NCBI GenBank assembly: GCA_025558095.1
Contig: JAIVFI010000010.1
Span: 682,001-746,000 of the forward strand
Length of the DNA: 64,000 bases
Direction of reading: 5' to 3'
DNA from: Hyaloraphidium curvatum
Lineage: Eukaryota > Monoblepharomycota > Hyaloraphidiomycetes > Hyaloraphidiales > Hyaloraphidiaceae
Shown here: positions 10,250 through 21,055 of the stretch, in pieces
Layout: each line of letters opens with the position of its first letter
How positions within the stretch are numbered: the stretch's first letter is position 1
Program-made: the position numbers and the translations under genes
The notes under the pieces: model-generated
Databases searched by the model: none
Told to the model about the DNA's origin: nothing
What the model saw: only the letters and a program-made list of their open reading frames with translations

Positions 10250-11841
10250 ATGGCACCCATGGGCCCCGAGAAGAGGGTGAGCCAGAAGGCCGTCGAATGT
10301 GGGTGCATCGCGCTGGTGGCGCCGGGTGAGACGGCGGGGGGCACGGAACATGGTTCCCTGCCCCCGTGAGGGCGCCAACGCCCTCGCCGACGCTTCTGGA
10401 AGCATGGAAACGCCACGGACACTGTTGCTGACGCGCATCGGCCGCAGGGAACCAGCCGCTGCAGCGCATCGAGGAGCCCGCCCCGGAGCCCCAGGGAACC
10501 GAGGTGCTGATTCGCATCACGAGCTCCGGCCTGTGCCACAGTGACCGTGGGTCATCAATGCTTCATTGCAGCTGATTTGGCGCTGATTTGCCTCCCCGCC
10601 GCCGCGCCGACTCCTGCCCGTTCCGTGATCAGTGCACCTGATCGAGGGCCACATGGACCTCGGCGGAGGCAACAAGCTTCCCGTTGAGGCTCTCGGCGGC
10701 AAGAGGCCCCTCGTCCCCGGGTACTGGCATCATACGAGCTCCGTCTCCCAATTTGACTGACTCCTCTGGACAGCCACGAGATGGTCGGCGAGGTCGCCAA
10801 GCTCGGCCCGGACGCCAAGGGCGTCGAAGTCGGACGCAAATACATTGTGTACCCCTGGCTGGGGTGCGGGCAGGACTCGTGCGCCAGGTGCTCCACCGGG
10901 GCCGAGCAGCTCTGCACCAACGGGTCGAGGTGGCACTCGGTCCAGCTCGACGGCGGCTTCAGCACCCACGTGGTCTCGCCGCACCCCAAGTACCTCGTGC
11001 CCTTCGAGAACGTCAGCGAGGAGTTCGCCTCGACGCTGGCGTGCTCGGGCCTCACGGCCTACGGGGCGATCCAGAAGAGCCTGGTCGACCTTCCCGATGG
11101 GTTCACGGAGAAGGACAAGCTTCTGATCAACGGAGCAGGTGAGCGTCCGAATTCGCGTCGCGCGATTCAGAAGTTCATCTGGACCGTTCGCAATTCCAGG
11201 CGGTCTCGGCACCCAGGCCATCAAGATCGTCCGCGCGCTCTTCCCCAACTACAAGCCCTCGGTCGCCGACATCGACCCCAAGAAGCGCGAGGCCGCACTG
11301 GCGGCCGGCGCGGGGGAGGCCATCGACCCCAACGACCCGGCCCAGGTCGGCGCGATCGCCGGGGCCGCGGCGAGTGGGTGCTTCCGCGCTCGATGCGGTG
11401 ATATCGTGCCTGACGAGCGATCCACGACAGCCGGCCAGGGAGGCTATGCCCGCATCATCGACTTTGTCGGCGCCGGCAAGTCCGTCGAGACACTCGTACC
11501 GATGCTGCGCCGCATCGGGTCCACCCTCACCGTCGTCGGCCTGTTCGGCGGCGCTGCCACGCTGCCTGTTCCCATGTTTGTCATGCAGGTGGGTTGTATG
11601 GAGCGCTTCCTGCGGGGATAGCGCCTGATCTTGCACGGTGTCGCAGAACTGGCGCCTCCAGGGCCACCTAGTCGGCTCCCTCCCGGAGCTCAAGGAGCTC
11701 GTCAAGCTGGCCGATGCCGGCAAGGTCGACGAGATCCCGATCGTCAAGCGCAAGCTCTCTGAGGCCAACCAGACGATTGAGGACCTGAAGGCCGGCAAGA
11801 TCATCGGGCGCGCCGTGTTCAAGCCCCAGGAAGGCGCCTAA
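10250..11841 (+). CDS. Zinc-dependent alcohol dehydrogenase
   Basis: Seven exons: 10250..10298, 10448..10546, 10633..10720, 10774..11138, 11200..11373, 11431..11588, 11647..11841; 375 residues, the normal length of medium-chain ADHs. Catalytic zinc residues sit in GLCHSDLH and GHEMVG. A structural-zinc cysteine cluster follows (GCGQDSCARCSTGAEQLC, with slightly altered spacing). The Rossmann turn is GAGGLGTQA, with an Asp in VADIDPKK suggesting NAD rather than NADP. It should interconvert primary or secondary alcohols and aldehydes/ketones in the cytosol. Four of six introns use GTGGGT donors; intron 1 (149 nt) is the longest placed in this window. The short first exon is supported by the phase and by the continuous QKAVEWNQPLQRIEE N-terminus after splicing. 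Confidence 0.93.
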
Positions 11842-12341
11842 GGTGTCGGGGGTGGGAAAAATCGCGTTTCTTGGCAGCAGTTGGAGTTTCGTCTGCACTT
11901 TGGGAGAACAAGCTGTGGAAGAGTGTACCTATGGACATAGCAACACGCTTCCCGAACCGAAGCTTGCGTAGTGGGTTCCGGTGGTACCACCAGCGGAGAC
12001 TTCCGCCAGCGGAAACTCTGGGCATATTGGGGGAAGCCGACGGGTCCACTTTGGATGGGCGTGCGACTAGTTCGATCCCCATTCGAACAACGGAGCGCTT
12101 CGGAACATGGCGCTCGAGATATGCATGCGGAAAGCTCGATCCGCAATCAGGGCAGCTGCCTCGTCTGTTTCCAGTCGGGACCTCCTGCCATGATTTTCGG
12201 GTAGAAGGTGGCCGGCCCCCCGCAACGGAGGGAGGGGGACGGCCAAGCCCGGCTGGTGAGGAGGACTCGATTGGTCCCTCAAAAGTGTCCCCACCTCCCC
12301 CCGCGGCGCTCCGAGGCTCCCCACTGCGCCCTTGATTCAGA
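11842..12341. other. Intergenic region
   Basis: 500 bp between the ADH stop and the start of secreted repeat protein A, both on the plus strand. It is AT-richer than its surroundings up to about 12180, then C/G-rich just before the next ATG. No gene recognised. Confidence 0.4.
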
Positions 12342-13311
12342 ATGCGTTGCCTACTCGTTATCCTCTGCGCCGCCGCCATGGCGGCGACGGCATCTGGCGC
12401 GTGGGTGCCAGCGGAAGTTGCACCGCCAGCGCACTGCTTGACGACTTGACGTGCCCTCACTGCCGCGCAGGCCGACCGCCGAAGCGTGAGATCCCTTCCA
12501 TGATCGTGACGCGACGTGGCGCTGATCCTCAGCCCCCTCGCAGGCCCCTCGGCAACCCCGACGCGCCGGCGGAGCTCGCCTACTTCCGGCGCGCCTGCTG
12601 CGAGTGCCCCGTCGAGTCCACGTACTGGTGCGTCCGGTGCCTCCTCGCCGAGCCCGCCACCTGTACTGATCGGTGTGCCCATCTCTCGTCCTGCCCGCTT
12701 CCTGCTTCGGCGCGCGGTGCCCGGCCAACGCACCCTGTCAATGTTAGCGAGCTCGGCTACCCCGACACCCCTCCCGACCGCGTGGCCTGTGTGCTCTACA
12801 CCGAGGAGAACAAGCTCTACAAGCGGTACCTGCCAAGCTGTCTTCTTCGTAGCCCCGCCGCTCACCCTCGCCGACTTCCAGGTACCAGGCGCCCGTCTCC
12901 TGCTGCGCGGCCGACGGCTCCATCGACGGCTCGCAGATCACCGGCACCCTCGTCTCCGCCACCATCCCCGCATCCCGCGTGACCGGCACCCTCTCCTCCG
13001 CCACGATCCCTGCAGCGCAGGTCACGGGCAGCCTGGAAAACGCCGTCGTCCCGGGTGCCAACATCGACAACCCCATCGCCATCTTCCACGCTCTGGGCCT
13101 GACGGACGCCACCGTCCAGGTCCTGAACGACAAGTTCGGGGGCGTGCTCCAGTGCCCCGGCAATACGGCGCGCATCGGGGCCTGTCCGGCCGTGCCCAAC
13201 GTCGGCGGCACATCCTGCCAGCTCGACTCTTCGGATTCGTCTTCGTGCAGCTACATTTCTACCGCGCTTCCGTCGGGGGACTGCCCGGAGTTCAAGATCT
13301 TGTGCGCCTGA
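12342..13311 (+). CDS. Secreted repeat protein A (paralogue of 22944-23972)
   Basis: Five exons: 12342..12400, 12471..12485, 12544..12627, 12748..12825, 12882..13311; 221 residues. Exon 1 is a signal peptide (MRCLLVILCAAAMAATASG). Exon 2 is a 15-nt microexon (gccgaccgccgaagc) that keeps the frame and could be skipped. Exons 3-4 encode a Cys-rich segment ([11 protein letters not shown], then [17 protein letters not shown]). Exon 5 carries tandem ~12-residue units, [14 protein letters not shown] / [14 protein letters not shown] / VTGSLENAVVPGAN, then a C-terminal domain with eight cysteines ending ILCA. The repeats recall beta-helical units of extracellular and phage tail proteins, but no named family was recognised. 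The paralogue at 22944-23972 has the same first four exon sizes (59, 15, 84, 78), which strongly supports the model. Likely extracellular; function unknown. Confidence 0.82.
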
Positions 13312-13647
13312 GCAGGCGGCATGGTGCGTGACGTCCGCCCGGGACTACACCGACGGGCCGTAGTGTGTCGCACTGTGTTGTGTCTTTCACTTGTGTCTGG
13401 TGCTTGCACGATGTATGCTTCCGCGAGAAGAGATGTGGTGCCGAATCGCATGGACGCGGAGCGGTGGCGGCGGATGCGGAGAGGCTAACAGCACTTCCGT
13501 CGAACCGACAAAGGCCCCTCCTAAATCCAAGGCAGCAATGGGGTCTGTTGGTCGCGCATCGCATCTTCTGTGATGCTTGATGCTGCAATGCATATTCAGG
13601 CGAGTTCTTCGGATACCAGAGCCCAGCTCCCGAGGGTCGAGTCCGCG
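13312..13647. other. Intergenic region
   Basis: 336 bp between secreted repeat protein A and the APH-like kinase. No gene recognised; contains the AT-richer stretch expected of a terminator and promoter. Confidence 0.35.
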
Positions 13648-15042
13648 ATGAGGCACGTCGAGCAGCCGCGGCGCACAGCCGGGCCGACAGCTCTTCCGCA
13701 ACACCGCGTTCCCACGCGTCCTTCGCGATGCCGGACTCCAACCCATCTCCGTACAATGGCACGTCCTGCCTCTCTCCGCGCCGCGTCCCGCCGGGCGCTA
13801 ACCGGCACCCCTTTCCCCTCCAGAGGCCGGCCAGTCGACGTCCCCCACGGTGCGCTTCCCGTTCCCCGTCGACGCGCTCGAGCGGTACCTCCTCGACCGC
13901 AAACTGCCGGGCTTTGTACCGCCGCTCTCCGTGTCCTCCTTCGCCATGGGCCAGTCGAACCCGACGGTGATGCTGACGGGCGGCGACGGCGCGCGCTTCG
14001 TGATGCGCCGCAAGCCGCCGGGCAAGCTGGTCTCGGCCACGGCGCACCAGATCGAGCGCGAGTTCAGGATCCTGAGGGCGCTCAACGCCAACGCGCCCGG
14101 GTTCCCGGTGCCCACCGCGTACCTGATCGAGGAGGGCGAGGAGGCAATCGGGCAGGCGTTCTACGTCATGAGCTTCGTGCAGGGGAGGATATTCGCGGAC
14201 CCGAGGCTGTGGAGCGTGCAGAGCGCAAAGGACAAGGAGGAGCTCTGGGTGGACGCGGCGAGGACGCTGGCGAGGCTGCACCGCCTGAAGCCAAAGGACC
14301 TCGGCCTGGACAACCTGTCGGCGCCGGGGTCGGGATTTTACCCGCGGCAGCTGAAGTCCTTCGCGCGGCTGTCGGAGCAGCAGGCCAAGGCGATCAAGGA
14401 GGGTGGCGGGGCGCGGGGGGTACCGGGGACGGGGGACCTGCCTCGGTTCGGGGAGATGGTGGCGTGGCTCGAGGCCCACGTCGGGGACGTGCCCGCGACG
14501 GAGGGGGTGCTGATGCACGGGGACTTCAAGTTCGACAACATCGTGTTCCACCCCACGGAGAACCGCGTCGTCGCCGTGCTCGACTGGGAGGTCCGTCGTC
14601 ATCGGCGCCCCCTCTCCCTGCCCCGTGCTGACGACCAACCCGACAGCTCTCCACCCTCGGCCACCCCCTCGCCGACCTCGCCCACTTCACCCAGGTCTTC
14701 CACCTCCCCCACCCCCACGGCGTCGTCCACCCCCCGCCCGGCTCCCCCGACCCGCACATCCCCCCGCTGCCGCGCGTCCTGGCCGCCTACGCCGCCGAGG
14801 CCGGCACCTCCATCCCGTACCCGATCCCGGGGTGGCGGTTCGCGGTGGCGTTCGGGATGTACAGGCGGTCGGTGATCAGCCAGGGGATCGAGGCGCGGAG
14901 GGTCAGGGGGCAGGCCAACTCGGAGGTGGCCGAGGCGAGGGGGTGGGGGATGGCCGAGGTGTGGAGCACGGCGGGGTGGGACGTGGTGGAGGGGAGGACG
15001 GACGTGGAGAGGGTCGAGGGGGAGGGCAAGGGGAAGCTGTGA
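13648..15042 (+). CDS. APH-family kinase, ACAD10/11-like
   Basis: Exons 13824..14590 and 14647..15042 are secure; exon 1 13648..13750 is tentative (421 residues in total). Aminoglycoside-phosphotransferase-fold kinase: N-lobe with FVMRRKPPGKL, catalytic loop HGDFKFDNIVF and metal-binding LDWE, joined by intron 14591-14646 to LSTLGHPLADLAHF, the usual LDWE-x-GDPLADL block. This branch matches the kinase domain of ACAD10/11 proteins, which phosphorylate 4-hydroxy acyl-CoAs; here there is no fused acyl-CoA dehydrogenase. The strong acceptor at 13823 (CTAAC...CTCCAG) shows that an upstream exon exists. The best-phased ATG, 13648, gives an Arg-rich leader that could be a mitochondrial presequence. 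The C-terminus GKL weakly resembles a peroxisomal signal. The downstream C2H2 gene converges 110 bp away. Confidence 0.85.
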
Positions 15043-15152
15043 ATGGCGTCTGCGGACCGGCAAGAGGTTGCGGGGAAACCGCGTTCTCCGTTGATCCTGT
15101 ACAACGTCAAGAGCGAAAAACCCCCAGGGCACGCCGCGACACCCTCAATCAG

Positions 15153-16544
15153 TCACGTGTGCCCCGTCTTCTTCTGGTGCCTCTGCATCGCGTCCGGCCT
15201 CGTGTAGCCCTTTCCGCACGTGCCGCACTCGTACGCCCGCTCCTTGGTGTGCACTGGCTGGTGCCGCACCAGGTCGTGCTCCCGCCAGAACCGCAGGTCG
15301 CAGTGCGGGCAGTGGAAGTCCTTGGCGCGGTTGGCGTCGTGCGTCAGTATGTGCATCTTGAGGTTGAAGGAGCGGGAGAAGTCCTTGCCGCAGATGGGGC
15401 ACGCGTGCGGGCCGCCGCGGCGCTTGCGGCCGCCGCCGCCTGCGCCGGAGGACGAGGGGGCGGGCCGCTTGCGCGGGTTCGACGGGGCCGGGCGGGCGGA
15501 GGAGGGCGAGCCGGCGGTGTGGTCGGACCAGTCGTCGTCGCCCTCGCCGTCCGCGTCCGACAGGCCGTAGTCCGAGCTCGCGTACGAGCTCCCTGCGTAG
15601 GAGCTGCCCGCGTACGAGCTGCCGTCGTACGGGCCTTCGATGTCCCCCGGCGGCGCGGCGGCGGTGTTGCCGGAAGCCCAGCCGAACAGGCTCGTGCTGA
15701 GCACGTTCATGATGTTCTCGCCGAGCGACTGCAGCGCGCCCCCCACGGGGCCCCAAGCGGGTTGCGCGGAGGCGTGGAACGAGGCGGCGTCGATGTCCGG
15801 GGTGCCGACGGACGCGCTGGCGACGATGGCGGAGCCGAGCTCGTGCGGGAGGCCGGTGCCCCTCAGCAGGCCTTCGACGAGCGCGTTGCTGTCGAGGTCG
15901 CCGCTGCCGGTGCGGGGGACGGCGTCCGGGAACAGGTCCCCGAGGTTGTCGGGCAGCGGCGAGTTTGCGTAGTCGCCGAGGAGTGACAGCACGTCGTCCA
16001 CGTCGTGGTACTCGGAGCCGCCAAACTCGGAGCCCGCGTAGTCCGAAAGGAAGTCGGGCGCGGCGCCGGCGGCGTCCGCGGGGGCGACGGCCGCCAGCAG
16101 GTCGGCCGGCAGCGCCAATCGCACGTCGAGGGTCGTGTTCTGCTCCACCTGCTCCACCTGCTCCGGGCTGCCCGTGTCGTCGTCGGGGGCGGTCAGCGAG
16201 GTGTCGAGGTAGTTCTGGAAGTCGTCGGCGTTGAAGTCGCTGAACAGCGACGACGTGTCGGAGAAGTGGTCGTCTGCGGGCGCGGGCGAGCCGACGGCGG
16301 TGCCGAACGAGTCGGAGCTGTCGGCGGACGAGGCGACCGAGGCGGCGCTGGCGACGCTGGCGGCGGAGGTGCGTCGCCGCCGCGGGTGCTCCAGCTTGCT
16401 GCGCGTCGCCTCCTCCGCGCGCGTGACGAACGACAGCAGCGACGCCGCGTCGCCGCCGAACCCGCCGAGCATCGACAGCAGCGCGGGGTCGGCGAGCAGG
16501 GAGGGGACGCCGTCCTCGGGGTCGTCGGGGGCCCCGCGCGCCAT
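15153..16544 (-). CDS. Three-finger C2H2 zinc-finger protein
   Basis: Single exon, 463 residues, ATG at 16542-16544. About 370 residues of acidic, Ser/Asp-rich low complexity (including a repeated YAGSS motif near residues 300-320) precede a basic NPRKRPAPSSS / GGRKRRG patch, a likely nuclear localisation signal. Three C-terminal fingers follow: CPICGKDFSRSFNLKMHILTH, then CPHCDLRFWREHDLVRHQPVH, then CGTCGKGYTRPDAMQRHQKK. Linkers are DANRAKDFH and TKERAYE. The layout is typical of fungal C2H2 regulators such as the Crz1/Seb1-like group, though no orthologue is claimed. Acts in the nucleus; targets unknown. Confidence 0.9.
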   Translation of the reverse strand: MARGAPDDPEDGVPSLLADPALLSMLGGFGGDAASLLSFVTRAEEATRSKLEHPRRRRTSAASVASAASVASSADSSDSFGTAVGSPAPADDHFSDTSSLFSDFNADDFQNYLDTSLTAPDDDTGSPEQVEQVEQNTTLDVRLALPADLLAAVAPADAAGAAPDFLSDYAGSEFGGSEYHDVDDVLSLLGDYANSPLPDNLGDLFPDAVPRTGSGDLDSNALVEGLLRGTGLPHELGSAIVASASVGTPDIDAASFHASAQPAWGPVGGALQSLGENIMNVLSTSLFGWASGNTAAAPPGDIEGPYDGSSYAGSSYAGSSYASSDYGLSDADGEGDDDWSDHTAGSPSSARPAPSNPRKRPAPSSSGAGGGGRKRRGGPHACPICGKDFSRSFNLKMHILTHDANRAKDFHCPHCDLRFWREHDLVRHQPVHTKERAYECGTCGKGYTRPDAMQRHQKKTGHT

Positions 16545-16862
16545 GGCGGGGGCGGAAAGCCGGGAATTCGCTAAGCGGGCTAACTGAGTCTCCTTAGGGC
16601 GGGATTCGCGCCGCGGCGGCCGGAGCAGAGGGATCCAGGCGCTGGGGGTGGTGGAGAAGCCGTGCGGGTGAATAGAGACTCAGCCCGCCGCGCCGCTGTG
16701 CTTCCACGACCTCCCAAGCTGCAGGCTGAATAAGCGCGGATTATCCTGGGTTACCAAGAGACGTACATCCAGCTCGACTGCACTTGGACTGCTTTTGTCC
16801 GGACGTCCGATGTCGGGACGGTTCGGCTGAGCTGAGGGCCCCCTGGCCGCCGGTCCTCATCC
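16545..16862. other. Intergenic region
   Basis: About 320 bp upstream of a C2H2 gene and downstream of an F-box/LRR gene, both on the minus strand. It should hold the C2H2 promoter. Nothing specific was recognised. Confidence 0.35.
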
Positions 16863-18265
16863 TCACGACTCGAGCACCTTCAGGCGCGGATGGTTCGTCC
16901 TCATCCACTCCGCCACGGCCGGGGCCCGCACAAACACCTCGGCGAGCGACGGCAGGACGGCCAGAGCCGCTCCGAGGATCGCCTCCGCGTCCCAAATGGC
17001 CAGCCCTCGAAGCCCATCCGCAGCTCCCGGACCGCCGGGAACGTGAGCGGATCGCAGCCGGAAAAGAAGGCGACCATCCAGGGATCCCAATCATCCTCGA
17101 CGGGGTAGACTTCGAGGAAGGTGAGCGAAGGGAAGGCCGCTCTCTGGCGCGCCTCCAGCTTCACGAACTGGAGCCGCATCTCGTGCAGAATGCCGCTGCA
17201 GCGCCGCAGCAAATCGAGGTGGAACGTAGACGGACCTGCCCGCATCAGGTCGATGCCCCTGAGCTCGAGGCTGCGCAGGGACGCCATGCCCGCAAGGTCG
17301 ACCATCAGGGCGTCGTCGAGATCCGCGACCAGGCGGAGATGCTCGAGCCCGGTCTGCGACTCCAGGACGCGCATCTGACGGAGCCCCTGCGTCGCCAAGA
17401 CCTCGAGCTCCAGGCGCTTCAGCTTCGGCAGGGCCGCGAGGATCTGGGCCCACGAAGCCTGCGGGGAATCGTTGCGGCAGGAAACGAAGCTCGCCGATTC
17501 GAGCCTCGGGAGGAATGACCGCGGTTCGGGAACCCCATCCGTCCGGATGGCGGTGCGTTCCAGCTTCAGCTCCCGCAGCCGGGGTCCCAGGCCCGCGAGC
17601 GCGGACATGCCCATGGACATGGCCCGGAATCTCGATCCGTCCGCCGGGGAAAAGGCAGCGGCGAAGGACCGCAGCCCCAGCTCCATGCCGCCCAGCATGG
17701 CGGTGATTTCCTCCGCGACGTGCTGCGCGCAGACGGCCATCGAAAAGTCTCGCAGATGCTCGAAGAGGCGCACCAGGTTGCCGACGCCTCCGGCGCAAGA
17801 GACGTCGAACAGCGAGATCCGGACGATCTGGCAGAGGACCTGCGGTGCCGCGCCCAGGGCCTTGGCCCAGAGCGCGGCGGCCCCGTCCTTGCCGAGGGAC
17901 ATCCCCAGGGAGGCGAGCCGCCCGCCGGCGCAGTTCCGCAGCACCCCGGCAACCTCGACAACGCGCGGCCGGGACATGGCGACCAGCACCTCGAGCCTCC
18001 TGACCAGCGGCGCGTACTCCGTTCCCCCGGCCGCACCGTCGCCGCCCGCCGTCCTCCGGAGCGCCTTCCACAGCCCTTTTGCGCGGCCCGAAACCGACGG
18101 AACCACGACGCGCTCCCAGAGCAGCGATGCCGCGGAGACGTGCAGCGCGCGGATCCGCACGCACGCGAGGAGGGCGCGGCGGTCGAGCAGCACGGCGATG
18201 TGGTCGAGCACCTCGCGGGGGAGGGAGTGCAGGCCGGGGGGAGGAGGCACGGAGATCTCCGACAT
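16863..18265 (-). CDS. F-box/LRR-like protein with probable frameshift
   Basis: Begins MSEISVPPPPGLHSLPREVL, with an F-box (LPREVLDHIAVLLDRRALLA, then VSAASLLWERVVV), followed by ~350 residues of leucine-rich units (for example LPKLKRLELEVLATQGLRQM and MASLRSLELRGIDL). F-box proteins recruit substrates to SCF ubiquitin ligases. The frame from the start runs to a stop at 16901 but turns into Arg/Ser/Cys nonsense after MGFEG. The next frame continues naturally (LAIWDAEAILGAALAVLPSL ... RLKVLES) to a stop at 16863. One base seems to be missing in the GGG run at 17004-17006 (CCC on the plus strand), with no intron able to bridge it. It could be an assembly error or a recent pseudogene; start and F-box are intact. 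Confidence 0.72.
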
Positions 18266-18443
18266 CGTCTTTCTCCGTACGCGTCACGCGGGCGGATTCG
18301 GGTTGGATGTGGGACCGAGACGGATTCTCTTCCTGGTGTGACGCCGGCCCCAGCATGCGTTGGCTCTTGCAAATCGCTAGAGGGGTACGCTACACAAGAC
18401 GAAGAGGTACATCATCAACCCGACTACATCTCCGGCACCCGCA

Positions 18444-21055
18444 TCACGCCCTGCTCCGCTGCAGCTCCGCAATCTTGGCGTTGGCCTCGTCCAGCTTCCC
18501 CGAAAGCTCCCTCACCGTCCCCGCCAGCGCCTCCAGCAGCGCCACCACCCTGCCGTCCCCCTCCGAGGGGCCCGACACCGACTTGCGGGGGGACCGCGCG
18601 GCCGGCTGCCCCTCCCCCGCCGGCGCCGCCCCGAGCCCTTCGAGCCGTGTGATCCCCCTCCTCTCGCCGTCCACGACCTCCACCAGCTCCCGCCCCATCT
18701 TCTCCCTCCCTTTGCCCGGCGGTGTTGCGCCCTCCCTGATCACCCGCATCGGGCCCTCGGGGTGCGCGAAAGCCCCCAACGCGGCCTCGGCGACCTCCAG
18801 AAGCCAGACGAGGACCAGGAGGGGCCAGCACAGGGCGTAGAAGGCCGCGCGCTCCAGGGGGCGGTAGGCCGCGCGGGGGAGGACGAGGCGGAAGGGGTAG
18901 AGGAGGATCTGGATGAGGTTGAAAGGGGGGAGGAAGGGGTGCTCGTCCTGCCAGAGGGTCGACTCGAGCACTCGGTCTGCAAAACGGGGGAGAAATGCGT
19001 TCAGATCGCGCGCGCGGTGGCAACTCGAGTGACCAACAAGTGAGGTCGAACTCGTACTCGGCGTCGGCGCGCTCGACGATCCTCAAGAACGAGTTGGTGA
19101 CAATGGCTGTGGGTTGGAATCGGCAGACACGACGCAGTGAGTGAAACCCATTGCGCACCGCCCAGGCAACCCACCGATCAGGAACGGCGTCAGCAGGATG
19201 TTAACCACGCCGATGAACAGCACGATGTAGAAGAGCGAGTAGCCGGGAAACCCCTGGTCCACCGCGGCGTCGTACACGTTCCAGTACAGCCTGCCGAAAG
19301 CCGTCAGCCCCGACCGACATCCGGCTGATATCGGGCGGATCACCCACCCCGTGAACACCTGCGCCATGTCGCCCATGATCTTGAAGTACGATATCTCGGC
19401 AAAGTACCTCGCGTACCCCTGCACCACCGAGTAGAGCGCCGACGTGAAGCCCATGAGGACGAACACGCAGGGGATGATGAAGAAGAGCGAGTCGAGGAGC
19501 ATCTCCCTGCACACGATGGTGAAGATGCCGAAGATCTGGATGCGGTCGAGGGACGAGAGGAAGCGCGGCCAGACCAGGCAGGAGGCGAAGCCCAGCACGG
19601 TGAACTCGACACCCTGCACGACGGGGGGATAGAACCCTTGGGAGGGGTCGTCGGGGTCCACGGGGACGGGGGGCTCGGGGGCGGGAGGGTAGTAGAGGTT
19701 CAGGGCGCGAAGGACGTAGAAGGCTACGAGGAAGGCGATGATCATGAGATCGAGCCAGGTCCAGAGGTCGGAGAGGTAGAAGCGGATCCCTGGGAAGGCC
19801 TGGAGTATCAGGTTTGCGGCAGGATGGCGGCGGGGCAAGCGGCCCACCGAGGTCCGAGATCTGGTCGAGCTCGTCCAGCACGTACGACGCCGAGATGACG
19901 TAGAAGACGACCTCGTACCACGTCACGGTGTAGCTCCGCACGTGCAGCACCAGGGAAAAGAACAGCAGGAAGCTGGCAAAGTGGATCACGCGCACCCAGT
20001 ATCCCCACTTGGGCACCCGCGGCCGCGAGGCGTCGAAAGCCGAGAGCGGGTTCAGCAGCTGGGCCAGCGTCGGCTCCGGGTTCTCGGAGATGGCCACCAG
20101 CTCGGGCGGGCTGTCGTCGGGGAGCGGGGGGGCGTCCTCGTCGCGGACAAAGAGGATGCGGCCGTTCCAGACCTCGTTGACGAGCTCGACGACCCACGGG
20201 TGCGAGGTGAACCGCAGGCACCTCGCGTCCACCGCCACTGTGCCGCCGTCAGCCCACATCCTCTTATCCCGCGGCAAATGCGAGCCACCCACCAGCCAGC
20301 GCGCTCTCCTTTGCGTCCGCGTTCTTTCCCCCGACCTCCTCGTTCTGGCCCCACAGCGCCGACGTGCCCTCCGCCACGCTCCTGCTGTCGTCCGCCGCCG
20401 TCTCCCCGTCCCCTTCTTCCTCCTCGTTCTCCTCGAGCACCTCCAGGCCGTAGGGCTCGTACTCGTCGTCCGAGTCGATCAGCTCGAGGTCCTCGGCGCG
20501 CTTGGAGAGCATGTCCATGAGCTCTTCCTCTGGCGCGGGGGAGGAGACGGGCTCCGGCGGGGGGGTGGGGGTGCGGGGCACGGAGAGGGGCTGCGGGGCA
20601 CGCGGGGCGGGCGGTGCCGTTGCGGCGCGGTGGGCGGCAGGAGGCGGGACGGCCGGCGCCGGGCTCGCGGGCACGGGCGTGGGGGCAAACTTGCTCGGCA
20701 GCGGCAGGGTTCCCGCCTGCTTGGCGCTGAACTCGCCAAAGACCACCGTGAGGAGCTCCTGGTCGCTGAGCCACTTGAGGATGCGCGTGGCGACGATCTC
20801 GCAGATGTCGGCGCGGGTCCGCCAGAGCTCCTTGGCGCCCGAGTCCTCCACGGCCTGCTCCTTGAAGAGACGGCAGAGATAGAGAAGGCAGTAGACCACC
20901 GAGGGGTTCTCGAGCTCCCGCACGTGCTGGATCAGGGGCCGCAGGACCTCGATGTTGAGCTCCGAGCTGCCGTCGATCTCCTTGGCGACCACGGCGAAGT
21001 CGATCTTCCTGACCACCAGCGACTTGAGGTGCTTGATGATCGGCGTCACGGGCAC
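18444..21055 (-). CDS. YVC1: TRP-type vacuolar cation channel, YVC1-like
   Basis: Six exons (minus): 20293..21055, 19848..20237, 19348..19789, 19175..19290, 19038..19106, 18444..18976; 770 residues. The N-terminal ~250 residues contain the helical linker typical of fungal TRPY channels (VVYCLLYLCRLF region) and an acidic, Pro-rich insert. Six or so hydrophobic segments follow, including VIHFASFLLFFSLVLHV, WTWLDLMIIAFLVAFYVLRA, LFFIIPCVFVLMGFTSALY and the last, LFYIVLFIGVVNILLTPF, spliced directly to LIAIVTNSFLRIV. The C-terminus ends in a coiled coil (LLEALAGTVRELSGKLDEAN). In yeast, Yvc1 releases vacuolar Ca2+ under osmotic or mechanical stress. Intron 19291-19347 (57 nt) has no stop and keeps the frame if retained, removing or adding 19 residues next to the pore. 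The start lies 804 bp from VMA16, head to head. Confidence 0.9.

Noticed and set aside
12060-12100. Possible tRNA T-arm (GTTCGATCCCC)
   Set aside because: No matching acceptor stem, D-arm or anticodon arm can be folded around it.
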